From the NCBI GenBank assembly GCA_002427815.1, contig DIZF01000019.1, positions 46,091 through 110,090 on the forward strand: DNA of 64,000 nucleotides, in the 5' to 3' direction. Under the pieces are notes generated by a model, which saw only the letters and a list, made by a program, of their open reading frames with translations, was not told where the DNA came from and searched no databases. The position numbers and the translations under genes were made by a program. This document shows positions 1 through 8,439 of this stretch, piece after piece; position 1 is the first letter of the stretch; each line of letters begins with the position of its first letter. This DNA comes from Ramlibacter tataouinensis. Its GTDB lineage: Bacteria > Pseudomonadota > Gammaproteobacteria > Burkholderiales > Burkholderiaceae_C.

Positions 1-873
1 GCGGACGTGGTGGTGGCCACCCCCGGGCGCCTGCTCGACCTGATGCAGCACAACGCCCTGCGCCTGTCTTCGGTCGAAATGCTGGTGCTCGACGAGGCCG
101 ATCGCCTGCTCGACCTGGGTTTCGCGGAGGAATTGCACCGGGTGCTGTGGCTGGTGCCGCCGCAGCGGCAAAGCCTGTTCTTCTCGGCCACGTTTCCGCC
201 CGCGGTGCAGGCACTGGCCGACGGGCTGTTGCGCGAGCCGGTGCGGCTGGACGTGCCCGCCACGCCGGCCAACGAGCCCGCCATCGCACAGCGGGCGATC
301 CGCGTCGACGAGAAGCGCCGCACCGAATTGCTGCGCCACCTGATCAAGGAAAACCACTGGGAGCGGGTGCTGGTGTTCGTCGCGACCCGCTACGCGGCGC
401 AGCACGTCGCCTGGAAGCTGCACCAGACCGGCATCTTCGCCAGCCCGTTCCACGGCGACATGAGCCAGGGCGCGCGCCAGCAGGTGCTCACCGAATTCAG
501 GAACGGCCAGTGGGATGTGCTGGTCACCACCGACCTGGCGTCGCGCGGCATCGACATCGCGCAGCTGGCGGTGGTGGTGAACTACGATCTGCCGCGCTCA
601 GCCGTCGACTACGTCCATCGCATCGGCCGCACCGGGCGCGCCGGCGCCAGCGGCCTGGCGGTGAGCTTCGTGACGGCGGCGAGCGAAGCGCATTTCGCTC
701 TGATCGAAAAGCGCCAGCACCTGAGCCTGCCGCGCGAGCAGGTGCCGGGATTCAAGCCGCTTGAGTCCGAAGTGGCTGCGACTGCGGCGCCCGGCACGGG
801 CGGCATCAAGGGCAAGCGCCCGAGCAAGAAAGACAAGCTGCGCGCAGCGCTGGCGCGAACGCCCAAGGCCTAG
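1..873 (+). CDS. DEAD-box RNA helicase, 3' part (start outside window)
   Basis: ATP-dependent RNA helicase that remodels RNA structures in the cytoplasm. The reading frame is already open at base 1, so the N-terminal part with the Q motif and the Walker A motif is missing from the window. Visible in order are motif Ib (TPGR), the DEAD box (VLDEAD), the SAT motif (FFSATFP), and in the second RecA domain motifs V (DLASRGID) and VI (HRIGRTGRAG). The end is a short basic tail (GKRPSKKDKLRAAL), as in RhlE-type helicases. It converges with the next gene, and the two stop codons overlap within a CTAG. The family is certain; the subfamily is a guess. Confidence 0.95.
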   Translation, partial: ADVVVATPGRLLDLMQHNALRLSSVEMLVLDEADRLLDLGFAEELHRVLWLVPPQRQSLFFSATFPPAVQALADGLLREPVRLDVPATPANEPAIAQRAIRVDEKRRTELLRHLIKENHWERVLVFVATRYAAQHVAWKLHQTGIFASPFHGDMSQGARQQVLTEFRNGQWDVLVTTDLASRGIDIAQLAVVVNYDLPRSAVDYVHRIGRTGRAGASGLAVSFVTAASEAHFALIEKRQHLSLPREQVPGFKPLESEVAATAAPGTGGIKGKRPSKKDKLRAALARTPKA

Positions 874-1217
874 AGATCGGATCCGGGTGAGGCCTGCCCG
901 GCGTCGCCCTCGGTTTCGTTGCCGGCACCGGCGGGCTTGGCCTTGCGATGGCCGGGCTTGGCCAGGATCTCGATGTAGCAGCTGCCCGCGCCATCCTTCG
1001 CGGCACCGTCGATCAGGCCGATGAGGCTGGCCAGGTGGACCGTCTCGGCGCTGTCGGGCGTGAGGCCGAAGCGGCAGTCGAAGTCGAGGAAATCCACCCC
1101 GGCGGGCAGTTCGCGCCGGCGCTCGCGCTTGATGTACTTGCGGATCTCGTGCTTGACCGCATCCACGACCCGGTCGCGGTTCTTGCCTTCGGCGGTGAGT
1201 TGGAATGTCTTTTTCAT
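870..1217 (-). CDS. Conserved hypothetical protein, probably DUF6172 family
   Basis: A 115-residue soluble protein with a basic N-terminal half (KHEIRKYIKRERRRELP) and a central FDCRFG motif. I believe it belongs to the small proteobacterial DUF6172 family, recalled from memory and not checked. No catalytic motif or signal peptide is visible, and the C-terminus is low-complexity Gly/Ala/Glu. The start is an ATG followed by KKTFQL. It lies tail to tail with the helicase and just downstream of the periplasmic molybdopterin-fold protein, separated by 27 bases. Function unknown. Confidence 0.75.
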   Translation of the reverse strand: MKKTFQLTAEGKNRDRVVDAVKHEIRKYIKRERRRELPAGVDFLDFDCRFGLTPDSAETVHLASLIGLIDGAAKDGAGSCYIEILAKPGHRKAKPAGAGNETEGDAGQASPGSDL

Positions 1218-1244
1218 GGGGAATGAGGACGCGCAGGCGTTTCG

Positions 1245-1829
1245 TTACGCCTGCACGTCGATGTGGTACAGCGCCCAAGGGCACAAAGCAAAACGTTGGT
1301 CCAGGGGCTTGGCGGCCATGTCGGGGAAACGGTCCGCGTCGTACACCGCCCACAGCGGCCCCAGGCCCCCGAGCGCCATGGGCTTGCCGTCCAGGTGCGT
1401 GGCGACGATGAAACGGTACTTGCGGGCATCCACCACGCTGATGGTGGGAGCATAGCCATCCACGGCGCGCATCGCCAGCTGGCCGGATTGGATCGACGCG
1501 CCGGCTGCCTTGAGCACGTCGGCCATCCGGGGTCCGCGCAGCGCATGCGGCTTGTTGTCGTACTCCAGCGTCGGGCGGATGGTCACGGCCGGCAACGCCG
1601 CGAGTTCGGCAAAGTCGAACGCATGCGCCTTCTGGAAGCCGATCTTCTGCTTGGCCATCAGCTGGTCCAGCGCGGGATCGAAGGGACCGCGGTTGACCTT
1701 GCCGACTGCGCCCGTCACCGTCAGCAGTGTCGAGGTGCGGGGCCCATGGGCTGCCTTCAAGGTTTGAGCCAGTGCCGGCAGCGCCGTGCCTCCGAGGGCG
1801 GCGGCGGCGAGAAAGTCGCGTTTGTTCAA
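1245..1829 (-). CDS. Exported molybdopterin-binding-fold protein
   Basis: A 194-residue protein that resembles the short oxidoreductase molybdopterin-binding (sulfite-oxidase-fold) proteins of betaproteobacteria. The start is read as TTG because a strong AAGGAGG lies six bases upstream and the next residues form a signal peptide (NKRDFLAAAALGGTALPALAQ). The mature part begins with LTVTGAVG and ends with the LCPWALYHIDV block usual for this group. The only cysteine is near the C-terminus, so the cysteine that binds molybdenum in sulfite oxidase or YedY is not seen at its usual place. A redox role is therefore doubtful, and a periplasmic cofactor- or ligand-binding role is possible. Confidence 0.7.
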   Translation of the reverse strand: MNKRDFLAAAALGGTALPALAQTLKAAHGPRTSTLLTVTGAVGKVNRGPFDPALDQLMAKQKIGFQKAHAFDFAELAALPAVTIRPTLEYDNKPHALRGPRMADVLKAAGASIQSGQLAMRAVDGYAPTISVVDARKYRFIVATHLDGKPMALGGLGPLWAVYDADRFPDMAAKPLDQRFALCPWALYHIDVQA

Positions 1830-2009
1830 GGGATTCCCTCCTTCAGGTTGCCGATGATAGTTTGCCCGCGACGCTTTCAGCGCAATCCCGGGCCGGCCTT
1901 CGGCAAAACCGACCCGGGCCCACCATGGTCGAGCAGGTCGAGGCGTCATGGTGTGACCTTCGCCCAGCCGACCTTGCGAGCGGCCGTCGCCGGGATTATC
2001 GTCACGAAC

Positions 2010-2831
2010 ATGCACACCCGACCCATTCCCTCCAGCGGCGCGATGCTGCCCGTCATCGGTTGCGGCACCTGGCTCGGGTTCGACGTGGGCAGCAAGCCCC
2101 AGGAGATGCCGCAACGCGGCGAGGTGCTGGCCGCGTTGTTCGCGAGCGGCGGCAAGGTGGTGGACAGCTCACCCATGTACGGCTCGGCCGAGCAGGTGGT
2201 CGGCGACCTGTTGCGGGCCGCCGGGTCGCGCGACCGGGCTTTCGTGGCCACCAAGGTGTGGACCAGCGGCAGGCGCTCCGGCATCGAGCAGATGGAGCGT
2301 TCAATGGCCTTGCTGCGCACGGATCACATCGACCTGATGCAGGTGCACAACCTGCAGGATTGGCGCACCCACCTGGCGACGCTGCGCGACTGGAAGGCGC
2401 GCGGCCGCATTTCCTATATCGGAATGACGCACTACACCGACGCGGCCCACCCCGAACTGGAGCAGGTGATGCGGGCCGAGCCGCTGGATTTCGTCCAGTT
2501 CAACTATTCGATCGCCAACCGGGCTGCCGAACAACGCCTGTTGCCGCTGGCGGCCGAACGCGGCATCGCGGTGCTGATCAATCTGCCCTTCGGCGGCGGC
2601 AAGGTTCTGCAAGGGCTGCGGCAGCAGCCGCTGCCCGGTTGGGCCGAAGAGATCGGCTGCGTGAGCTGGAACCAGCTGCTGCTGAAGTTCGTGCTGTCGC
2701 AGCCGGCCGTGACCTGCGTGATCCCCGGCACCTCGCGTCCGGAACACATGCGAGACAACGCCGCCGCCGGCAGCGGTGCGTTACCGGGACCGCAATTCTG
2801 GCAGTCGCGCTTGCCCGACCTCGGCCTTTGA
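2010..2831 (+). CDS. Aldo/keto reductase family oxidoreductase
   Basis: A 273-residue NADPH-dependent carbonyl reductase of the aldo/keto reductase superfamily. The usual tetrad can be traced: Asp in VVDSSPMYG, Tyr in the same motif, Lys in VATKVW and His in QVHN. The cofactor end carries the IPGTSRPEHMRDN block that binds the 2'-phosphate. The ATG start is preceded by a divergent promoter region shared with the exported molybdopterin-fold gene. The substrate cannot be told. There is no signal peptide at this start, although the first residues are Pro/Ser rich. Confidence 0.88.
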   Translation: MHTRPIPSSGAMLPVIGCGTWLGFDVGSKPQEMPQRGEVLAALFASGGKVVDSSPMYGSAEQVVGDLLRAAGSRDRAFVATKVWTSGRRSGIEQMERSMALLRTDHIDLMQVHNLQDWRTHLATLRDWKARGRISYIGMTHYTDAAHPELEQVMRAEPLDFVQFNYSIANRAAEQRLLPLAAERGIAVLINLPFGGGKVLQGLRQQPLPGWAEEIGCVSWNQLLLKFVLSQPAVTCVIPGTSRPEHMRDNAAAGSGALPGPQFWQSRLPDLGL

Positions 2832-2865
2832 GATTTCGATCGACTTCGCACCCGCTCCCTGCGGT

Positions 2866-3267
2866 TCAGTGCCCCGCTGCGTTCGCCGCCAGTTCCCCGG
2901 CAGTGATCAGCCGCACAATCGCCACGCGGGAATCCGGCAGCGCTTTCTGCAGCGCCGCAACGGCTGACTGGGGCGATTGCTGCGCGGTGTCCAGGGCGAA
3001 CGACATCGCCGCCGGCTGCGGCGATACCCGTACGCTCGCGGTATCCAGCCCTCTGACCTGGCGGGCGGCGTTGCGCAGGCGCCGGGCGTCGAATGGACCC
3101 TTGACCTCGCAGTACACCATCGCCTTGCCGGTGGCGGCCGCCTTCTGAACGACCGCGTAATCGTAGGTGGCCGCGACCTTGTCCTCGACACAGACGCCAC
3201 AGCCCCACGCAGTTGGCGCGAGCGCCAGCAGCGCCGCGCCGCAACAACGCGCCCACCAAGCCCTCAC
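2866..3267 (-). CDS. Small exported protein coupled to nirK
   Basis: A 133-residue protein starting at a GTG that overlaps the nirK stop codon (GTGA), so translation is probably coupled. It begins with a hydrophobic signal (RCCGAALLALAPTAWG) followed by CGVCVEDK, which could be a metal- or thiol-active CxxC motif or a lipobox-like cysteine. The rest (AMVYCEVKGPFDARRLRNAARQV) resembles a ferredoxin-like or HMA-type alpha/beta fold. Given the position it may help deliver copper to, or mature, the nitrite reductase, but this is inference from neighbourhood only. Confidence 0.7.
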   Translation of the reverse strand: MRAWWARCCGAALLALAPTAWGCGVCVEDKVAATYDYAVVQKAAATGKAMVYCEVKGPFDARRLRNAARQVRGLDTASVRVSPQPAAMSFALDTAQQSPQSAVAALQKALPDSRVAIVRLITAGELAANAAGH

Positions 3268-4913
3268 TTGTGCTCCATCGCACCGGCCGGCTGGCCGGGC
3301 ATGGGCATCCCCGACATCCCCGACATCCCCGACGGTGTCTGACCGGGCGCCAGCGAAGTTCCGGCGGCGGACGGCTGGGGCTGGGCCGTCCCCTTGGGCT
3401 GCAGGTTCTGGTCGGCCCATTTGAAATAGGCGATGTACTGCTTGATCTCCTCGTCGCTCAGCCCCTGGTTGGGCATGGGAAGCTTGAACTTGTCGAGCAG
3501 CGCCTTGGCGACCGGATCGCTCTGCAGCATCTGCTCGGGCGACTTGAGCCAGCGCGCCAGCCAGGCGTCGTCATGGCGCCTGGTCACGCCAAACAGGTCG
3601 GGGCCGAGCTTGTCGCCGCCCGCGATCGAGTGGCAGGCCAGGCATTTCGACTCGAAGGCGAGTTTGGCCTTCATCGCGGCCGGGTCGGTCGGCGTCGAAG
3701 TAGCCGGGATGTTGTGGTGCTCGGGGTCGCCGGCGCCGCCGGCAGCGATGATCCCGATCGCACCCTGCGACGCGTTGGCGAAGTGATGGTCGACCATCAC
3801 ATAGCTGCCGGCTTCGGGAATCACGAATTCGACGATCGCCGCGCCTGAGGATCCGAGCAGCACCGTCTGCATGCCGCGAAACTGGTTGTCCGGGTTGCCG
3901 TCGATCCAGACCCGGTCGAAGATGGTCCCCACCACATGGAAGCTCGAGGTGTTCGACGGCCCCACGTTCAACACGAACAGGCGCACCCGCTCGCCCGGCT
4001 TGGCTTGCAGGGGCTTGTCGACCATGCCGTTGTAGCGGCCGTTGAACACCGTATACGTCGGCGCCTTGGAGCGGACCCGTTCGCCATCGAGCACGTACAG
4101 GGGCTGGCCGTTGATCTTGCGTTTCTCCGGGTCGAGCTTGGTGTAGAACTCGCTCTGGATCACCGCGTATTCGCGATCGACCTTGGTCGGGTAGCCGTTG
4201 CGCGGCTCGACCACCATCATTCCGTACATGCCCGAGGCGATGTGTTCCAGCACCATCGGTGTGCCGCAGTGGTACATGAAGACGCCCGGATAGTTCAGCG
4301 TGAACTCGAACGAGATCGTCTGTCCCGGGGCGATGGATCGGTACTTGTCCTGCGGCGACACCATCGCCGCGTGAAAGTCCATCGAATGCATCATCGGCGC
4401 GGCCGTCATGCTCACGCCCGGCGCGGGCTCGTCCGAACGGTTGGTCATGGTGAACTTGATGCGGTCGCCGACCCGGGCGCGCACGACCGGTCCCGGTACC
4501 TGGTCGCCGAAGGTCCAGGCGCTGAAATTCACGCCCGGCGCGATCTCGATGATCTTGTGGGTCGTATCGAGCCGGATCTCCTTCACCGGCGATGGATCCA
4601 GCGGCTTCAGCGCGGCTTCCAGGTTGAGCGCGGCGCCCGCGGCGAACGCTCCGGTGTGGCGTTCATTGGAAAGCACCGCGGGCGGCGTCTTGAAGTCCAT
4701 CTTGCTGACGTCGTAGGGGTCGTTGCCGCTGCCGGCTGTGCCGGCGGCGCTGGCCGCGCTGGCTACCTCGGGCGTAGCCGGCGCACTGGGTGCACGGTCG
4801 CCGCAGGCCAGCAGCAGCAACGCCAACGCGACGCCGGCGCCCGCGTGGGTGAGCCGCCTGATCGTGCCGGCGCCGGCTGCCACACGGAAACTCGAAAGGT
4901 CAACAAAATGCAT
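3264..4913 (-). CDS. nirK: Copper nitrite reductase with C-terminal cytochrome c domain
   Basis: A 549-residue periplasmic enzyme reducing nitrite to nitric oxide in denitrification. After a lipoprotein-type signal (LALLLLAC, Cys37) come two cupredoxin domains. Type 1 copper ligands are H176, C216, H224 and M229. Type 2 ligands are H181, H215 and a His in VDHH (376/377), with catalytic D179 and H326. All key residues are present. A cytochrome c domain follows, with CLACH at 424-428 and probable distal Met480, as in the Ralstonia pickettii type. The tail after it is rich in Met, Gly and Pro. The start was chosen at the ATG preceded by AAAGGAAG. It is probably active, with the heme domain taking the role of a separate electron donor. 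Confidence 0.95.
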   Translation of the reverse strand: MHFVDLSSFRVAAGAGTIRRLTHAGAGVALALLLLACGDRAPSAPATPEVASAASAAGTAGSGNDPYDVSKMDFKTPPAVLSNERHTGAFAAGAALNLEAALKPLDPSPVKEIRLDTTHKIIEIAPGVNFSAWTFGDQVPGPVVRARVGDRIKFTMTNRSDEPAPGVSMTAAPMMHSMDFHAAMVSPQDKYRSIAPGQTISFEFTLNYPGVFMYHCGTPMVLEHIASGMYGMMVVEPRNGYPTKVDREYAVIQSEFYTKLDPEKRKINGQPLYVLDGERVRSKAPTYTVFNGRYNGMVDKPLQAKPGERVRLFVLNVGPSNTSSFHVVGTIFDRVWIDGNPDNQFRGMQTVLLGSSGAAIVEFVIPEAGSYVMVDHHFANASQGAIGIIAAGGAGDPEHHNIPATSTPTDPAAMKAKLAFESKCLACHSIAGGDKLGPDLFGVTRRHDDAWLARWLKSPEQMLQSDPVAKALLDKFKLPMPNQGLSDEEIKQYIAYFKWADQNLQPKGTAQPQPSAAGTSLAPGQTPSGMSGMSGMPMPGQPAGAMEHK

Positions 4914-5064
4914 GGGTGCGCTTCCTTTGAAAAGGGTCTGGCGCGCCATTGCGCCAGCAGGTGTGAGTGGCGGCAACTGAAGCGAAATCTCAGTTTGCCG
5001 GGGGTGCGCGATCCGCTGTTGGTGCGCGGCGCCGCGTTGGACGCCGTGACAGGTCATGGGGAAA

Positions 5065-5643
5065 CTAGTCGCCCATATGATGCCACTCGCCCTCGGGGAG
5101 TTGCTTCAGGAACGCGAGCACCGGGTCCAGATTGCCCTTGGCATCGGCCCATTCCAGGTGTTCGCGCAGGCACATCCTCTTGGAGAGGGACGGAGTCGCC
5201 AGCCACGAGGGGCCGATCAGGGGCGGGGTCGGCTGATTGTTCTTGCGGTCCGGCAGCATCTGGTAGAGCTCCTGCCAGCGCGCAGGGATAGGGCACACGC
5301 GATTGTTCTTGCGCGCCTCCAGCATCGCATCGTCGACGGTCGGCGGCTTCGCTTTCGGCCCGCGTGGCGCGTCCGGGCTGGCTCCGTGTTCGCCCTGGAG
5401 GGGCGCGGGCTGCGTAGCGGCGTACCTTGGGTCGCCCGAGATCGGCACCGGGCTTGAAACGGGCATGGGCGCGGTATCCGCGAACTTGGCCTCATGCGCC
5501 GCGTGAGCTTCCTTCCACATCGCCCATGCCGAGTCCGAGTTCATTTCGACAGCCACCGGACTGGGCAGGGCGTCGCCCCGGATGTACGGCTCGTCCAGGC
5601 CGGGCGAAGCGCGGGGCGGATTCTTCTTCTTGTCAGTTGCCAT
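5065..5643 (-). CDS. Hypothetical protein
   Basis: A 192-residue hydrophilic protein starting with MATDKKKNPPRAS. It has a Pro-rich low-complexity middle and a more ordered C-terminal half (VCPIPARWQELYQMLP and LREHLEWADAKGNLDPVLAFLKQLPEGEWHHM). The C-terminal part looks like a conserved Burkholderiales domain of unknown role. There is no signal peptide, membrane segment or metal motif. It is transcribed in the direction of nirK and ends 151 bases before the nirK start. No function is proposed. Confidence 0.72.
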   Translation of the reverse strand: MATDKKKNPPRASPGLDEPYIRGDALPSPVAVEMNSDSAWAMWKEAHAAHEAKFADTAPMPVSSPVPISGDPRYAATQPAPLQGEHGASPDAPRGPKAKPPTVDDAMLEARKNNRVCPIPARWQELYQMLPDRKNNQPTPPLIGPSWLATPSLSKRMCLREHLEWADAKGNLDPVLAFLKQLPEGEWHHMGD

Positions 5644-5719
5644 GGGTGGGATTGAGTCTACACAAATCATCGACGCCACCGGATGACGTGTCAACCTCGG
5701 CCACGCTGGAATGTCAACC

Positions 5720-7528
5720 TCAACCACGAGATCCAGCGAGGCGGTCGGGCTCGGTGGCGCCGGGCGACCTGACGATACGCAAGGCGCGGCCGCTCGGATC
5801 GCACGCAATGTCCTCGAGCACCTGGCCCAGCATGCCCAGCAGCGCTTGCCCGTTGCCCTCGGGCAAGGGAGCGCAAGCCCCCGCCACGTGCAATGCCAGC
5901 GTCACCCCTGGAGGCAAGCGGCCCGAGAACTTAAGGCCACGCGCGATGATGTTTCGCGCCGCGACGGTGGCCTGCTCGCGCGTGATCCTTCCGTCCAGCA
6001 GCAGCGCCAGGTCGCCGGCCTGGTCGCGGGCCACGGTGTCGCCCTCCCTGGCCTCCAGCGCGACGCATTCGGCCGCCCGCACCATCGCTGCTTCGGCCGC
6101 TTCCCGTCCGTACTCGTCCACGATGGCGTCGAGGTTGCCGACGTGCACCCGCAGGACGGCACCTGCGAGGGCATCTCGGCGATGCCGGTCAAGCAGGTGC
6201 TCCAGCTGATCGATCAGCACGCGATGGCTGCCCACGCCGGTGAGCGGGTCGGTGCGCGTGAGCGCGTCCATGCGAAGCTTGTTGTCGCGGCGCTCGCGGC
6301 CGCGGAAATACAGGCCGACCAGCAGCAGCGGAACCTCCAGGACGCCGGCGACCTGCAGCCCGTAGCGGGTGGCAAACGCATCCGCCTCGAAGCCGAGATT
6401 GCGCAGAACGGTGAATACCGACCCGAGCGCCAGTACCGCGAGCCCCGCCAACACCCACAGGCCCACCTGCGGCCGGCGTATCGCATACCAGCCCGCCACG
6501 CCGAGAAACAGCGCGAAGCTCACCAGCGCATGCAGGTTGTGCAGCAGAAAGACGGGCTCGCGCCCGAAGTTCAGGAAGGCGAGCACAAACAGGAGGCTGA
6601 TGGTCGCTTGCGCCAGCAGCAGCCCGGACAGCAGGCGCCGCCCGCGCTCGGCCACCAGTTCCCGCACAAAGAGACCCAGCCAACCGAGCGCCGCCGCGGG
6701 CAGCACGGCCGAGGCGATGTCGTTCCACCAGGGGCTGTCGGGCCACAGGTATTCGCCCGCCATTCCCGTCAACGCGAGCATCGTCAGGGCGATGAGGATG
6801 ACGTGGATCGCGTAGTAGACATGGATGGGATCGCGCCAGAAGATGGCGTGGGCCGCGCTGAGCACCACCACCAGCACCATGACGCCGAGGTAAGCGCCCA
6901 GCACCAGGTGCCACATCTTGCTGGATTCCTCGAATCCCATGGAATCCGAAAGCACCCAGTCCACCGCGATCGGATGGCCGTGCTGGACCTTGAAGTAGGT
7001 GGACGGCTGCTGCTCGCCCGGATGCACCGTGAACACGAAAGCCGGGTACAGGTAGCGAACCGGCCACTGGGCCACCGGCAACGCGTCGCCGGAGCGCTGC
7101 ACCTGCCAGCCTTCGTTCCCGTCGGGTCGGTACAGATCGACCTTGTCGATGCCGGGCACGGGCAAGGTGAGCACAGCGCGCACGGACGCGTTCACCCCCG
7201 GGAGATCCAGCTGGTACCATACCGCGCGATTGCCGCCCAGAGGCATGATCTGTCTGGGCACCACCGGGCGCCCCAGGCCCTCGCGGAACGCGACGCGTGC
7301 CATCTCGAGCGATGCGGTGCCGGACTCGTCGGCCCAGTACTGGGCCACGCGGGACCGGTCCGGCCACAGGCGTTGCGGCTCGGGCTGGGCGGCGGCCAGC
7401 CCGGCCGTACCGACGAGGAGCAACAACAGCGCAAGCCGGCCCAGTCGCCGCAGTTCGTTGCGCCAGTTCCACGCTGGACCCACGACGGTCCCAATGACCT
7501 TCCCCTGGACCTGGATTGTTGTTTTCAC
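5720..7528 (-). CDS. 7TM-DISM membrane protein with degenerate GGDEF domain
   Basis: A sensor of about 600 residues. A signal segment (LALLLLLVGTAGLAAAQ) precedes a periplasmic 7TMR-DISM-type beta domain with the WYQLDLPG and VDLYRP motifs, then about seven membrane helices, then a cytoplasmic domain opening with DALTRTDPLTGVGSHR, the usual entry to GGDEF domains. At the place of GGDEF the protein reads DQAGDLALLL, so the signature is lost and cyclase activity is unlikely; c-di-GMP sensing or another role is possible. The start is uncertain. A GTG at 7528 was taken, but a longer form from 7624 would overlap the divergent promoter region. Confidence 0.8.
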   Translation of the reverse strand: MKTTIQVQGKVIGTVVGPAWNWRNELRRLGRLALLLLLVGTAGLAAAQPEPQRLWPDRSRVAQYWADESGTASLEMARVAFREGLGRPVVPRQIMPLGGNRAVWYQLDLPGVNASVRAVLTLPVPGIDKVDLYRPDGNEGWQVQRSGDALPVAQWPVRYLYPAFVFTVHPGEQQPSTYFKVQHGHPIAVDWVLSDSMGFEESSKMWHLVLGAYLGVMVLVVVLSAAHAIFWRDPIHVYYAIHVILIALTMLALTGMAGEYLWPDSPWWNDIASAVLPAAALGWLGLFVRELVAERGRRLLSGLLLAQATISLLFVLAFLNFGREPVFLLHNLHALVSFALFLGVAGWYAIRRPQVGLWVLAGLAVLALGSVFTVLRNLGFEADAFATRYGLQVAGVLEVPLLLVGLYFRGRERRDNKLRMDALTRTDPLTGVGSHRVLIDQLEHLLDRHRRDALAGAVLRVHVGNLDAIVDEYGREAAEAAMVRAAECVALEAREGDTVARDQAGDLALLLDGRITREQATVAARNIIARGLKFSGRLPPGVTLALHVAGACAPLPEGNGQALLGMLGQVLEDIACDPSGRALRIVRSPGATEPDRLAGSRG

Positions 7529-7695
7529 CTTTGGTCTGTAGACTCGATTGACTGGTACGGAACTGCTGACTTGCCGGGATGACGCTTCGGACCAAGAGCA
7601 TCCTGCCCGAGCAGGAGAAATCACATTTTGTTACGATACACAACCATAACACTGATGCGTCGAGCCCGCTTGGTCTCGGGAAACCGGGGACATCA

Positions 7696-8418
7696 ATGAG
7701 TTTCTTCAGGCAAATATTCGGCATGTCGGGCTCGAAGGGGCCTAACACGGCGTCCAGGACGCACTCGATGCTTTCGCCTGCGACCTCGCCCCCGTCCAGG
7801 ACCGCCGCCTCGGACTCCGTCACCCGGCGCGAGCTGCTGCGCGTGGTGCTGCGCAACACCCTCAACCGGCATGGGATCCCGACGACGTGGATCGGGGCCG
7901 AAATGCTGCTGGCCACCTCGCGCGGACGCGAGCCGGGCATTCACTGGCGCCTGGTGATCAAACATTGGGACCCGCGGCTGCTGACCCACGCCGTGGCCTT
8001 GCAGAACGCCCTCATTGTCCGGGTGCTGGCGTTCGACCCGCTGGCAGCCAACTGGCTGATGGGCATCTCATGGCAGTTCAGCCTGCCCGATGAGAGCCTG
8101 TGCCCACCGATGCCTCATCCAGGGTGGTGGACGGCCGAGCAGAGGCGCGCCGAGCCCGACAGTGTCGACTCCGAGATGGATGGCGGCTCGGGCGACGTCA
8201 TCGCCGGGCCGGTCCGTATCGGGGCGGGCGCGGCGCCGGGGCCCGAAGACGATCCCGATGCCGACGTCAAGTCCGATCTCGAGCGGCTGTTTGCGGTGCG
8301 CGACGCCGAGCTCGAGCTGAATCGCCGGGCCTCCGGGCCCACCGATGCGACTCAGCCGATGTACCTCAAGACCGAGCCACAGCCACTGGAGCGCGAGACC
8401 CCGAGGGGGCGCTCCTGA
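7696..8418 (+). CDS. Hypothetical protein
   Basis: A 240-residue protein. After a Ser/Thr/Pro-rich N-terminus there is a folded centre (RRELLRVVLRNTLNRHGIPTTWIGAEML and HWRLVIKHWDPRLLTHAVALQN), followed by an acidic linker and a short amphipathic segment (SDLERLFAVRDAELE). It has no signal peptide or catalytic motif. The pattern is reminiscent of a small conserved Burkholderiales family encoded near regulatory proteins, but I cannot name it. It is divergent from the degenerate GGDEF gene and may share its regulation. Confidence 0.7.
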   Translation: MSFFRQIFGMSGSKGPNTASRTHSMLSPATSPPSRTAASDSVTRRELLRVVLRNTLNRHGIPTTWIGAEMLLATSRGREPGIHWRLVIKHWDPRLLTHAVALQNALIVRVLAFDPLAANWLMGISWQFSLPDESLCPPMPHPGWWTAEQRRAEPDSVDSEMDGGSGDVIAGPVRIGAGAAPGPEDDPDADVKSDLERLFAVRDAELELNRRASGPTDATQPMYLKTEPQPLERETPRGRS

Positions 8419-8439
8419 AGGGTGCCAGGCGGGGCGGGG

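Noticed and set aside
3305..3335. Short tandem repeat of CCCCGACAT units
   Set aside because: It is simply the coding sequence of the Gly-Met-Ser repeats in the nirK tail.
5711..7582. A 623-codon open frame opposite the GGDEF-like gene
   Set aside because: The opposite strand encodes a coherent multi-domain membrane protein; this one is composition noise.
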